From contig NZ_JAJQVM010000004.1 in NCBI RefSeq assembly GCF_021234875.1, forward strand, positions 62,001 through 126,000: a stretch of 64,000 nucleotides of DNA. Reading direction: 5' to 3'. This DNA comes from Marinibactrum halimedae. GTDB taxonomy: Bacteria; Pseudomonadota; Gammaproteobacteria; Pseudomonadales; Cellvibrionaceae. This document shows, piece after piece, positions 16,333-24,695 of the stretch (the first letter of the stretch is position 1; each line of letters opens with the position of its first letter). The notes beneath the pieces were generated by a model. It ran no database searches. It saw only the letters and a list, made by a program, of their open reading frames with translations, and was not told the origin of the DNA. The translations under genes were made by a program, and so were the position numbers.

Positions 16333-17977
16333 ATAACTTATTATAGTATTTTTCTGTCCAGGGCAGGTTCAGCCAGTGTGGCCTTATGCCATGTTTAAGA
16401 GCCTGCTCACCATTATGTAATGCTGCAACCTCATTCCCTACAAGGCTATGTATATAGAAGGAATATAAATGCAAGGTCTGCCGATACAACTCAGACTGCG
16501 CAGCCTCTTGCAGGCTAATCAGTGCCTTTTCTGACTCACCCAAGTGAGCATGTGCAAGAGCTTTATATGTCAAATCAATATCCTGAATTTCATTACTCTC
16601 ACAATATTGAATAACTTTTCTAAAATATGAATTCGCCTCCTCTAAATTTAATGCCTTCATTACTTCGCCATAATTGAGTAAATCTGAGGCCGTACTTTCT
16701 TCATTCCGAGCAATTTCATCAAGGGTTCGTAAACTTGACCGATAATCACCCGTAAAAAACTGCGCCAGCGCTAAGTTTACATAAACATCATGATCAAAAC
16801 CCTCACGCACAAGCTGTTCATACAGGTCAATAGCCGCCATAAATTCACCCCAATATGAATACGCAGACGCCAAATAATATTTAGAAATAAAGGATGGATA
16901 AACTTCAACCCATCGCAATGATGTCTCCAACAATTCTTCTTCATAATCAAGCATCAACTCCATTTTCGCTTTCAAATGGAAATAAGTATTTGTTTCTCTT
17001 AAATGCTCACTCTTTATCAATTCCGAATATACTTTTTCAAGCTCACCCATCTCCAAACGAAGATTTAACTTATCTAGAATCAATTGATTAACATCAATGC
17101 CTGAAATATTTCCCATTCTTTCTAAATTTTTTTCCGCAGCCTCTATATCACGTCGAGCTAAATTCACCTTATATTTTGCACGTTCAACGAGAGGTTCATA
17201 TGGAAAACTCTCATCCAATCGATTGACATATTCAAATGCTTTTCTTAACCATTCATGTCGACTTACCGAGTCATCATTAGTTTTAGACATATAAGCATCT
17301 AACAACAATAAACGTGCTCCCATAAAGCCTGTGTTCTCCTCTGAGAACACTTCTATTTCTGAAATGATTTCATCTGTCAGAATAAAATTGTCGACTTTTC
17401 TACGATATGAATAATAGGCTCTAAGAATGGCGTCATCAGATTCATGATAATGACCACTTTTCTCAAAAAAGAGCTTATCAAGAATAAATTTATCTACCAA
17501 GTTTGAAAAAACCAAAAGATCTTTATGAGGAAATACCTTTTCGACTTTAATTATTTCACTATCAGACTCAGACGTATAAATTGATATCCGCACCTTACAC
17601 TCAGCGTCATCACAAAAGACTTTACTATGAATTATTTCATCAATTCCCAGTCGTTCAGCTTCTTGCCTCCAGCTTAATCCATCTACCCACTCTTTTTTAC
17701 TCACCAATACTCGCTTCGAATCATTAACAATGATTGCTTCAAGCTCATCCTCTACTATTTTAGAGGCAATATAGTTCGTTTTATCAAAATCAGCACTTCT
17801 TTCATTTTTCAAATTCATCATATTATTAGATGAAATAACAATTGTACGAAGCGGTGCACTATTTGCACTCACAAAAAAATAACAAGCTACTATAAAAATA
17901 GCCACCACAATCAAGACTGATACATATGAAAACTTACCGACTTCAATCTCTTCTGTTTTAGTAACACCATCAAACAT
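16325..17977 (-). CDS. Membrane-anchored TolB-like/TPR protein without a DNA-binding domain
   Basis: This 550-residue protein starts with a short cytosolic tail, one TM helix (about residues 18-40) and then a periplasmic-side region. Residues about 45-170 resemble the TolB-like domain found after the TM of CadC-type and adenylate-cyclase-type regulators (a two-strand start, EAERLGIDEIIHSKV, VRISIYTSES, then a valine-rich strand). The rest (about 180-550) is TPR-like, with repeated helix pairs such as AIDLYEQLVREGFDHDVYVNLALAQFFTGDYRSSL. Such proteins usually carry an N-terminal winged helix; here only 16 residues precede the TM. It may need a separate partner for signalling or act as a scaffold. 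It ends within the last codons of the convergent exported-protein gene. Confidence 0.7.
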   Translation of the reverse strand: MFDGVTKTEEIEVGKFSYVSVLIVVAIFIVACYFFVSANSAPLRTIVISSNNMMNLKNERSADFDKTNYIASKIVEDELEAIIVNDSKRVLVSKKEWVDGLSWRQEAERLGIDEIIHSKVFCDDAECKVRISIYTSESDSEIIKVEKVFPHKDLLVFSNLVDKFILDKLFFEKSGHYHESDDAILRAYYSYRRKVDNFILTDEIISEIEVFSEENTGFMGARLLLLDAYMSKTNDDSVSRHEWLRKAFEYVNRLDESFPYEPLVERAKYKVNLARRDIEAAEKNLERMGNISGIDVNQLILDKLNLRLEMGELEKVYSELIKSEHLRETNTYFHLKAKMELMLDYEEELLETSLRWVEVYPSFISKYYLASAYSYWGEFMAAIDLYEQLVREGFDHDVYVNLALAQFFTGDYRSSLRTLDEIARNEESTASDLLNYGEVMKALNLEEANSYFRKVIQYCESNEIQDIDLTYKALAHAHLGESEKALISLQEAAQSELYRQTLHLYSFYIHSLVGNEVAALHNGEQALKHGIRPHWLNLPWTEKYYNKLSI

Positions 17978-18292
17978 AACGCCTCCATTTCAGTATAAAA
18001 ATTGCAGCGCTCTCACTATACTTTTTATAAAATCGAAAAACATTCATTTAATTTAGAAAAATTCACGCGCACCATGAATTTCACCCACTCCAAATTGGCA
18101 CCATATATATCAACAATATTATTCACGCCAATTCCACAAAAACTAACAGTGTTTTTATAAACTCAAACTCACTGCACCTAGATGCTTTTCTTCAACAATC
18201 AAATCTGTCATCGTTCCCCTTGGCTGACATAGCCAATTTCACAAACTAAAAGAGATGCACATTCTCAAATGCATCGATTAGAGGGTCTATTT
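17978..18292. other. Divergent intergenic region before the metalloprotease gene
   Basis: These 315 AT-rich bases lie between the leftward TPR gene and the rightward metalloprotease gene, so they hold both promoters. No inverted repeat or recognised operator is evident by eye. Confidence 0.4.
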
Positions 18293-20710
18293 ATGTTTAA
18301 ACGAAAAGTCAGTGCCATTGCATTATCGGCACTATTACCGACCGCCGCATTAACGGCAGCAGAATATAATAGCAGTGCATTGTGGTCGAATCACACGCCA
18401 ACCAATATCAAAACGGCGACCACCTTTGGCGGAAATGAAATTAAAGGCTTATCGAAATTTAGAACACTCTCCACTGAGCCTAACGATTTAATTTCTTTAC
18501 TTAACCAAGCTCCCAATCGCAACCAAAAAGGTGAAGGTGTCGTAATTGACTTACCTTTACCCAATAATAATTTTGTACGATTTCGAGTATTCGAAGACAG
18601 TATTCTTGAGCCAGAGTTGCAGAAGAAGTTTCCACAGTTGAAAACTTACTGGGGTTACGATGAAAGCAATCCGAAAAATCGTGGTCGCTTTGATATTACC
18701 GAACATGGCTTTCACGGCATGTTTACTTATAATGGGGAAACAGTGCTTATTGACCCCGGCAACCAGAAGAATCAATATTTAAATTATCTGAAAAAAGATG
18801 CAAAAAAAATTGAATCATTCACTGACGAAGTACTTAGGGAAAAAGTTCACCTGGATATACAGACACCTGAGATTGGTATACAAGCAGTGGATGACCCCGA
18901 TGGTCTCTTACGAACCTATCGTTTAGCGGTTGCAACAACCGGTGAATTCACTCAGTTTTTCGGAGGCAGTGTTTCGGATGGTTTATCCGCAGTTGTAACA
19001 ACCATCAACCGAGTGAACGAGGTCTATGAAGTGGATTTAGCCGTCCGCTTAAATTTAGTAGCCGATAATGATGAACTGATTTACACCAACCCGAATACCG
19101 ATCCCTATTCCAATGGCAACGGCGATTTAAATTCCAATACTCGAAATATTAATTCTGTTATTGGCTCTGGTAGCTATGACATCGGTCATATCTTTCAAAC
19201 CAGCGGTGGTGGCGTTGCTGGCTTAGGTGTTGTCTGTGGCAACAGTAAAGGCCGGGGCTTAACAGGATTGAATAATCCTGTGGGTGACCCCTTCTATATC
19301 GATTATGTTGCCCACGAAATTGGCCATCAATTTAGAGGTGAACATACCTTTAACGGTACAAGCCGAAGTTGTGGAGGTGCGAATCGCTCATCGGGTTCTG
19401 CCTACGAACCAGGCAGTGGTGCCACCATTATGGCCTACGCCGGCATTTGCGATGATGAAAACTTGCAGAACAATTCTGATCCATATTTCCATACGCACTC
19501 CATCACACAAATCAGCAACTTTATTGAAAATGGCGGCGGACGTAATTGCGCCAGTATCAGCAATACTGGAAATAACCCACCCGTTGCCAATGCAGGTAAT
19601 AATTTCACCATTCCTGCCAATACGCCTTTTACTTTGACGGGTTCTGCAACAGACAGCGATGCCGGTGACACCGCTTTATTAACCTACGTTTGGGAGCAAT
19701 ATGATTTAGGTAGCTCGTCAAGCAGCCCAGCGACAATGGTGGATAATGGTAACCGTCCCATTTTCCGATCGTTCAACCCGACATCAAACCCCAGCCGCAC
19801 TTTCCCAAACTGGGACGATTTAATTGACGATACCTCGACACTAGGGGTTTCTCTGCCAACCACAAATCGTGATTTAGATTTCCGCCTGACCGTCCGTGAT
19901 ACAAATGGCGGCGTTTCCATTGATGACATGACGGTCTCCGTTGTCAATACGGGCAGTGCTTTCACCGTCACTACACCAAGTTCAGGGCAAGGCCTCACTG
20001 CAGGGGCTGTGAATACCATTACTTGGAATGTAGCCGGCACTACCGGTAATGGCATTAACTGCTCTGCTATCAATGTCGATTACTCAACCAATAACGGGGA
20101 CAGTTTTTCTCGTATTGCCAGTGGTGTTAATAATATTGGCTCAGCTGCCGTTGCGATTCCTAGCGGTGATACCACGAGTGGTAGATTGCAATTAAGCTGC
20201 GCTAACAATCTTTTCTTTGCGCTATCCGATCGATTCTCTGCAGATTCAGACACAACCCCTCCCCCGCCTCCACCCCCTCCTACCGATGAATGCATTAATT
20301 TAGAAAATGTCACTGCATTCAGTAACCGTAATGACGGAACCTTCACTGCAAATGATTGCACTATCGAGTTAAACGGAAATATCTGGAGAGCGACAACAGA
20401 AACCTTTACCGTTTCTGCTTCAAGCCGATTGGAGTTTGATTTCTCAAGTAATGAGATCGGGGAAATTCACGGTATTGGTTTAACACAAGGATCTGGCGCT
20501 TCGTCCAACCGTGTATTCAAACTGGCTGGCTCGCAGAATTATGGTATTGACGATTTCACCTATAACGGTGGCACTCAGTCATTCAGTATTCCTGTTGGGC
20601 AATATTTTACCGGCAGCGGATTCCGATTGATTCTGGTAAGTGATGATGATGCCGGCGGTGCGGGCTCACAGAGTGAAGTGATGATTAGTAATGTCAGATT
20701 AGTTGATTAA
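18293..20710 (+). CDS. Secreted reprolysin-like (M12-type) zinc metalloprotease
   Basis: This 805-residue secreted enzyme has a signal peptide (MFKRKVSAIALSALL..ALTA), a propeptide-like region (about 30-190), and a catalytic domain with the zinc motif HEIGHQFRGEH (residues 341-351) and a following Met-turn region (GATIMAYAGIC). A PKD/cadherin-like beta domain follows (PPVANAGNNFTIPANTPFTLTG), then another Ig-like block, a Pro-rich linker (DTTPPPPPPPPTDE), and a C-terminal beta-domain of about 135 residues that may bind carbohydrate or surfaces. The ATG at 18293 is used: it has GAGGG 7 nt upstream, better than the in-frame ATG at 18269. It ends just before a strong terminator. It is probably an extracellular digestive protease. 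Confidence 0.85.
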   Translation: MFKRKVSAIALSALLPTAALTAAEYNSSALWSNHTPTNIKTATTFGGNEIKGLSKFRTLSTEPNDLISLLNQAPNRNQKGEGVVIDLPLPNNNFVRFRVFEDSILEPELQKKFPQLKTYWGYDESNPKNRGRFDITEHGFHGMFTYNGETVLIDPGNQKNQYLNYLKKDAKKIESFTDEVLREKVHLDIQTPEIGIQAVDDPDGLLRTYRLAVATTGEFTQFFGGSVSDGLSAVVTTINRVNEVYEVDLAVRLNLVADNDELIYTNPNTDPYSNGNGDLNSNTRNINSVIGSGSYDIGHIFQTSGGGVAGLGVVCGNSKGRGLTGLNNPVGDPFYIDYVAHEIGHQFRGEHTFNGTSRSCGGANRSSGSAYEPGSGATIMAYAGICDDENLQNNSDPYFHTHSITQISNFIENGGGRNCASISNTGNNPPVANAGNNFTIPANTPFTLTGSATDSDAGDTALLTYVWEQYDLGSSSSSPATMVDNGNRPIFRSFNPTSNPSRTFPNWDDLIDDTSTLGVSLPTTNRDLDFRLTVRDTNGGVSIDDMTVSVVNTGSAFTVTTPSSGQGLTAGAVNTITWNVAGTTGNGINCSAINVDYSTNNGDSFSRIASGVNNIGSAAVAIPSGDTTSGRLQLSCANNLFFALSDRFSADSDTTPPPPPPPPTDECINLENVTAFSNRNDGTFTANDCTIELNGNIWRATTETFTVSASSRLEFDFSSNEIGEIHGIGLTQGSGASSNRVFKLAGSQNYGIDDFTYNGGTQSFSIPVGQYFTGSGFRLILVSDDDAGGAGSQSEVMISNVRLVD

Positions 20711-20732
20711 CTTTATTGCATTTCTTAAAAAT

Positions 20733-20762
20733 AAAAGCCTAGTGGTTTTTCACTAGGCTTTT
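20733..20762. terminator. Bidirectional intrinsic terminator
   Basis: A perfect 12-bp stem (AAAAGCCTAGTG / CACTAGGCTTTT) around the loop GTTTTT lies 23 bp after the metalloprotease stop. T-rich tails on both sides make it able to work in both directions. The second partner today is only the displaced transglycosylase tail at 20774-20850, which suggests it once terminated the proS-transglycosylase operon. Confidence 0.9.
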
Positions 20763-20773
20763 GCCAATAGAAA

Positions 20774-20850
20774 CTATTTCCAACGATCCCACGCATCCAT
20801 CACTTTTATCGAATAACGATAACTACCATAACTGCCATTATAGTAAGCCA
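20774..20850 (-). pseudogene. Displaced 3' remnant of the lytic transglycosylase gene
   Basis: Seventy-seven bases match the 3' end of the transglycosylase gene at 24084-24160, with 5 differences and the same strand. Read on the minus strand they encode LAYYNGSYGSYRYSIKVM then DAWDRWK and a TAG stop; the intact gene has LARYNGSYGSYRYSIKVM. No upstream coding sequence remains. The fragment sits just before the bidirectional terminator and marks the far boundary of the inserted island at about 20851-24083. Confidence 0.9.
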
Positions 20851-21094
20851 ATTCCAATCTTTACACTTCTTTAATTTTTTCGTCTTTTGAATATCAGAAC
20901 ATTAATAAAGCCATTTATATCGGTTTTGCTTGGTGCATCAAACAGGTAATCTTGCCCCAATGTTTACCTAGTGGTAGTCTGATTAGTCCTCAAACAAATA
21001 GTTGCCTGAACAACTCATTTGCCTTGCAGGATGCTTGAGAGATTCGTTTATACGTAAACTCTCGCGAATATTAAAGATTAACGGAGCCCCAGAC

Positions 21095-22408
21095 ATGGAC
21101 CCTTTTGAAGTTGCGATTATTAATTCTCTAAACCCACCAAGGCCCTTCGAACCACACAATGAAACTGGTAAGAAAGTTATTTTAAGTGGTATCAGTCAAG
21201 TTTTTCTTGATAAATTAGGTATTTCCGATCCCTTTGAATCAGAACGAGTTCATCAACAACTTCGTAATTTATCGGGTTATCATATCCAACATAATGGCCA
21301 ATACAGAGCCTCGGTGGTAAAAGCCCTAGCACCTACTTTTTCGAGAGCTTTACCTGGAGATAAAAGATTACCTGCATTATCAAATAACAGTCACTACTTA
21401 GAGCGTCGGCCAGAGCAAGTGTCATACAGAAATGGATTGCATCGGGTTTGGGTAGGACCATATGAAATAGTGTATACCATTGGGGATATGCACATAGACG
21501 TTTTACATATAGGTCGAAATGAAGCAGAACAAAAACGACTTGCAAAAGAAGAAAAGCCTACAATGTACCTTATCGCCAAAGATGATAAAGGTCTTTGGAG
21601 AATCAAACACGCTGATGTAAATAAAATTAATACAAAATATGCCGCAATTAATGGCCAATCTAATGATTTAGAAAAAGCTACTTGGTTGATGGGCCGCTAC
21701 CTCGAACACCATTATGGGGCATCTGAAGTTCGTGAATACACCTTATTCCATAACCCCAGTGAAGGCGGTGGATGGGATACTTGGGAATCTAACAGAGATA
21801 AAATAGGAGGGCTGCTCTCTACACCGATTTCTAGGCAATTTAGCGGTGTGCTAGAGGCCAACCAACATAACGACAACGCGATTTCTTGGTTAGCCCACAG
21901 TCAAGGCACCATTATTTTTACCCAAGCGGTAAACCTCTACAATCGAGGCCGCTCAAGAAGCCGAATTGTTGGTGCCATCAACAAGATAAGAGACGTATCC
22001 TATGAAGGCACCCTTAACAATCACTCAGCTATTTTCCAAGGCACAGCAGCACATGTGGCAACAGCAAGACAAACCCTAGCCAAAGCCGGTATAACCCTTC
22101 AACTTGACCACTCACACCGTTATGACCTTGTTAACCAAGTGATTGGATTAAACTTCTTAACCTCCGGCGATGCTGTGGGTGCCATAGGCTCGTTAGTGTA
22201 TTCAAGGCATGTCTTTAGTGGCACTGTAGGGCAAAGCCCCCATACCTATTACACGGACGACGCCAAGTGGCATGCTCATATGATGAATGATAAGCACGGA
22301 AGAGGCTATACTGCCATTCAACAAATCTTTAACAAAATCGAGCCTACAGCGACCAGTATACAAAACGCCACAATTGAAGTCGCCCAAATACTGAGCAGAA
22401 TGGTATAG
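21095..22408 (+). CDS. Lipase-like alpha/beta-hydrolase, candidate T6SS effector
   Basis: This 437-residue protein has a nucleophile elbow AHSQG (Ser269, after SWL) typical of lipases/esterases with an S-x-G turn, and later His-containing segments (LDHSHRYDLVN and YYTDDAKWHAH) that could supply the triad. The N-terminal 170 residues hold a region I do not recognise. No signal peptide is seen, so export would need the T6SS or lysis. ATG 21095 with GGAG 8 nt upstream is chosen; the frame continues upstream to a TTG at 21002 without a good ribosome site. It is followed 9 bp later by a gene that may be its immunity factor. Lipase family effectors with linked immunity genes are known for T6SS, but no VgrG or PAAR gene adjoins it here. 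Confidence 0.7.
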   Translation: MDPFEVAIINSLNPPRPFEPHNETGKKVILSGISQVFLDKLGISDPFESERVHQQLRNLSGYHIQHNGQYRASVVKALAPTFSRALPGDKRLPALSNNSHYLERRPEQVSYRNGLHRVWVGPYEIVYTIGDMHIDVLHIGRNEAEQKRLAKEEKPTMYLIAKDDKGLWRIKHADVNKINTKYAAINGQSNDLEKATWLMGRYLEHHYGASEVREYTLFHNPSEGGGWDTWESNRDKIGGLLSTPISRQFSGVLEANQHNDNAISWLAHSQGTIIFTQAVNLYNRGRSRSRIVGAINKIRDVSYEGTLNNHSAIFQGTAAHVATARQTLAKAGITLQLDHSHRYDLVNQVIGLNFLTSGDAVGAIGSLVYSRHVFSGTVGQSPHTYYTDDAKWHAHMMNDKHGRGYTAIQQIFNKIEPTATSIQNATIEVAQILSRMV

Positions 22409-22417
22409 GTATTTTTT

Positions 22418-23209
22418 ATGTTTCAATGGATTAAAAAAGCTTTTTCCACCCCCCGCATTGAGGATTATAAACCTCATAAATTAATGCCTAGAGTAGTAGA
22501 TATATCAGGGGTAAAGTTTCATTTTTCTATGCCTGAAAATTTCAGCTTAGATATGCCGGCAGATGACCTGGTTGAACACGTTAACCTATCACAGTATGAA
22601 AATATGGCAGAAAGTGGCGCCATACAGTTGATGAAGCGTTGGTGGGATTTTTATAACGGTAAACCTCACCCCAGAAATACGGTGGGCACCCTTATGCTCT
22701 CTCTGGATATCTTAAAAAAACCGAGTAATATTGACGGCTCATTATTTTCACATGAGCCAATGGTAAATTCCATTCACCAAAATACATTACGAACTCATGA
22801 AGTTTCCACGGCGGAAGAAGCACGTCAAAAAGGAATTGAAATCCCAGAATCTACATCAGAAATGCGTGAATTTAAACGTAACGGCTTTAACTGGGTAAAT
22901 GGTTTTGAAGGGTATGTTGGCAATTCCATGTCTGGTGTAAATATCTTTTACACACCGGTCTCTGAAAATTGGTATCTAAGAGCATGGTTTCTTTTTTCTA
23001 TAGGCGATAGAAAATGCTACAACTTTGCTTATGATTGTGCACGATTGGAAAGATTAAGAATACTCGATTCATTCTGCTTAGACTTCCCCTTTTCAATACC
23101 AGAAAGAGAAGCAGTAGAGAATCGCCCCTCGTATTTACCACCAAAAGAACAGATAGAAAAGACAGAAAAAATACTAGAATCAATGAGAAGTTTGAGAAAG
23201 AATAATTAA
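22418..23209 (+). CDS. Probable immunity-type protein for the lipase-like gene
   Basis: This 263-residue protein is soluble, with the sequence FQWIKKAFSTPRIEDYKPHKLMPRV at its N-terminus, then a beta-rich middle (VKFHFSMPENFSLD, TLMLSLDIL) and a charged helical end. It has no catalytic motif I can identify. It starts 9 bp after the lipase stop and so is co-transcribed. A partial second copy of its 5' end lies at 23233. Adjacent duplicated immunity genes are common in effector islands, which is the reason for the call; it is inference from context. Confidence 0.55.
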   Translation: MFQWIKKAFSTPRIEDYKPHKLMPRVVDISGVKFHFSMPENFSLDMPADDLVEHVNLSQYENMAESGAIQLMKRWWDFYNGKPHPRNTVGTLMLSLDILKKPSNIDGSLFSHEPMVNSIHQNTLRTHEVSTAEEARQKGIEIPESTSEMREFKRNGFNWVNGFEGYVGNSMSGVNIFYTPVSENWYLRAWFLFSIGDRKCYNFAYDCARLERLRILDSFCLDFPFSIPEREAVENRPSYLPPKEQIEKTEKILESMRSLRKNN

Positions 23210-23232
23210 AATTACTAACGTTAAGCAGCACC

Positions 23233-23340
23233 ATGACCCAATGGTTTAAAAGAATTTTTTCCACCCCCCGCATTGAGGACTACCAATCTCATAAATTAAT
23301 ACCTAGGGCAACCTTACTATCATCATGTCTCTACCCCTAA
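23233..23340 (+). pseudogene. Truncated copy of the immunity-type gene's 5' end
   Basis: This 35-codon frame starts MTQWFKRIFSTPRIEDYQSH and follows the first about 25 codons of the gene at 22418 at roughly 80% nucleotide identity, then diverges (ATLLSSC...) and ends at TAA. It overlaps the start of the next gene (ATG 23325) by 16 bp. It is probably the remnant of a second immunity gene whose body was replaced by the downstream gene through recombination. Confidence 0.8.
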
Positions 23341-23711
23341 AAATAATGAAAATGATTCATTACCTCCATCAAAAAGGATATAAAGATATTTACTTGTATT
23401 CTGGCATGTCACCCAGTGGCATGCATTGGCGGTATAGCATTGGCAAAATAAAAAATGGTTATTGGTCGCCAGCAGACAGCATTGTGGCTGGCAGCACTGG
23501 GGTTTCTGGCAGCGTAGAATGGTCTGAAGACCACTCTTCCGTTGAAGTCTTATCTGAAAATTTTATATCGCACTACAAACTAGGAACGGAAGATCAACGG
23601 GAAGACGAAACGCCCTATTCAATATGGTATTCGCAGTTATTAAAGATGTTAGATAAGGATGAAATGTTGATTTTTTATGCAGACTATAGTGCCCACATCA
23701 ATATTTACTAA
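23325..23711 (+). CDS. Hypothetical protein in the lipase island
   Basis: This 128-residue protein is unrecognised and soluble, with several aromatic strands (KDIYLYSGMSPSGMHWRYSIGKI; EMLIFYADYSAHINIY). Its start overlaps the truncated immunity remnant, and it ends 3 bp before the next gene. Genes of this size behind effector-immunity pairs may be orphan immunity proteins; nothing in the sequence proves it. Confidence 0.6.
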   Translation: MSLPLKIMKMIHYLHQKGYKDIYLYSGMSPSGMHWRYSIGKIKNGYWSPADSIVAGSTGVSGSVEWSEDHSSVEVLSENFISHYKLGTEDQREDETPYSIWYSQLLKMLDKDEMLIFYADYSAHINIY

Positions 23712-23714
23712 AGT

Positions 23715-24059
23715 ATGCACCGGGTTATAAGCGAAAAATATTTTAACAGCACCAATCATGAGCAACCAATGATTGAATACAAAATACCAGAAGAAAAATC
23801 AACTCTCTTACAATACGCACAATATCTTAACGATGAGAGAAGTAGACTGATCATCCAGCGTGGCATTCTAAAAACTCAGGAAGAGGCAATACACCTTGCC
23901 AATTTTTATTGGAAGATGGTTCGCCTCTCAAATGAAAAAGATCAAATCAGTAATGAAAACAGCACTTATATCATGGAAAAAATCATGATTACGTTAATGG
24001 CTTTTTTTCGATCTTCGAATTTTGAAAGGGAGTGGGACGAAGTACTGGATAGTGTTTAG
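23715..24059 (+). CDS. Hypothetical protein in the lipase island
   Basis: This 114-residue protein is unrecognised, helical and charged, with no TM segment. ATG 23715 is 3 bp after the previous stop; an in-frame ATG at 23769 is an alternative. It ends 24 bp before the transglycosylase stop on the other strand. It probably belongs to the same island as the lipase-like gene. Confidence 0.55.
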   Translation: MHRVISEKYFNSTNHEQPMIEYKIPEEKSTLLQYAQYLNDERSRLIIQRGILKTQEEAIHLANFYWKMVRLSNEKDQISNENSTYIMEKIMITLMAFFRSSNFEREWDEVLDSV

Positions 24060-24083
24060 CTTTTCACTCAAAAATACACACGT

Positions 24084-24695
24084 CTACTTCCAACGATCCC
24101 ACGCATCCATCACTTTTATCGAATAACGATAACTACCGTAACTGCCATTATAACGAGCCAAGGCTTCTGGCCAGCGGCCCTTAGATCGGTCTAGGTAATG
24201 TTTAAGAATGGCGGTGCCGTATTGTAAGTTGGTGTCTAAATCGATGAGGTTATCGTCCGGGCGGCCAATTTCGTTTTTCCAAAATGGCATGACTTGCATC
24301 GCACCCATCGCACCCGCGTGAGAAACCGCATAGGGGTTGAAGGCACTTTCTACTTCAATAACCGCCAACACCAACTCTGGTGAAAGTTCTTGCCGAGTGG
24401 AATAACGGTGGACTTTTTTGAGGAAGGTTAAACGTTTTTCTGGATTTTTAATAAAACGCTTTAGACGGCCCGACATGGCAACCAACCAGACTTCGGCGTC
24501 GAACCGATCTTGAAAACTGTCGGACTCTTGAATGGTATTCAATAAAAACTGGCGTAATTGTGGGTCGACTTTTTGATCCGGTGGCGTCCCGGCGGCTTGA
24601 GCGAGAAAAGGCAAACTCAGTACACCGAACAGGATTAACGCACTACGAAAAAACACGTTGATCGTTCTTCTATTACTGAGTTTGCCCACAGCCAT
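24084..24695 (-). CDS. SLT-type lytic transglycosylase
   Basis: This 203-residue exported protein has a signal peptide (ending near AQA|AG) and an SLT domain. The catalytic Glu is in VIEVESAFNPYAVSHAGAMGAMQVMP, and the tail (LARYNGSYGS..Y) is typical of the family. It cleaves peptidoglycan between MurNAc and GlcNAc in the periplasm. Its ATG overlaps the proS stop (TAATG), so the two genes are co-translated. The last 77 bp are duplicated with 5 differences at 20774-20850. No terminator follows it directly, unlike what one would expect, because the island has displaced the old one. Confidence 0.85.
   Translation of the reverse strand: MAVGKLSNRRTINVFFRSALILFGVLSLPFLAQAAGTPPDQKVDPQLRQFLLNTIQESDSFQDRFDAEVWLVAMSGRLKRFIKNPEKRLTFLKKVHRYSTRQELSPELVLAVIEVESAFNPYAVSHAGAMGAMQVMPFWKNEIGRPDDNLIDLDTNLQYGTAILKHYLDRSKGRWPEALARYNGSYGSYRYSIKVMDAWDRWK

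Noticed and set aside
19684-20361. Antisense frames inside the metalloprotease gene
   Set aside because: They are shadows of the real gene; no ribosome site or family match.
21002-21094. 31-residue N-terminal extension of the lipase-like gene from TTG 21002
   Set aside because: Weak start codon without a ribosome site; ATG 21095 with GGAG is better.
24084-24160. att site of a tyrosine-recombinase element
   Set aside because: The repeat copies differ at 5 positions and no integrase lies in the island, so simple site-specific integration is not supported.
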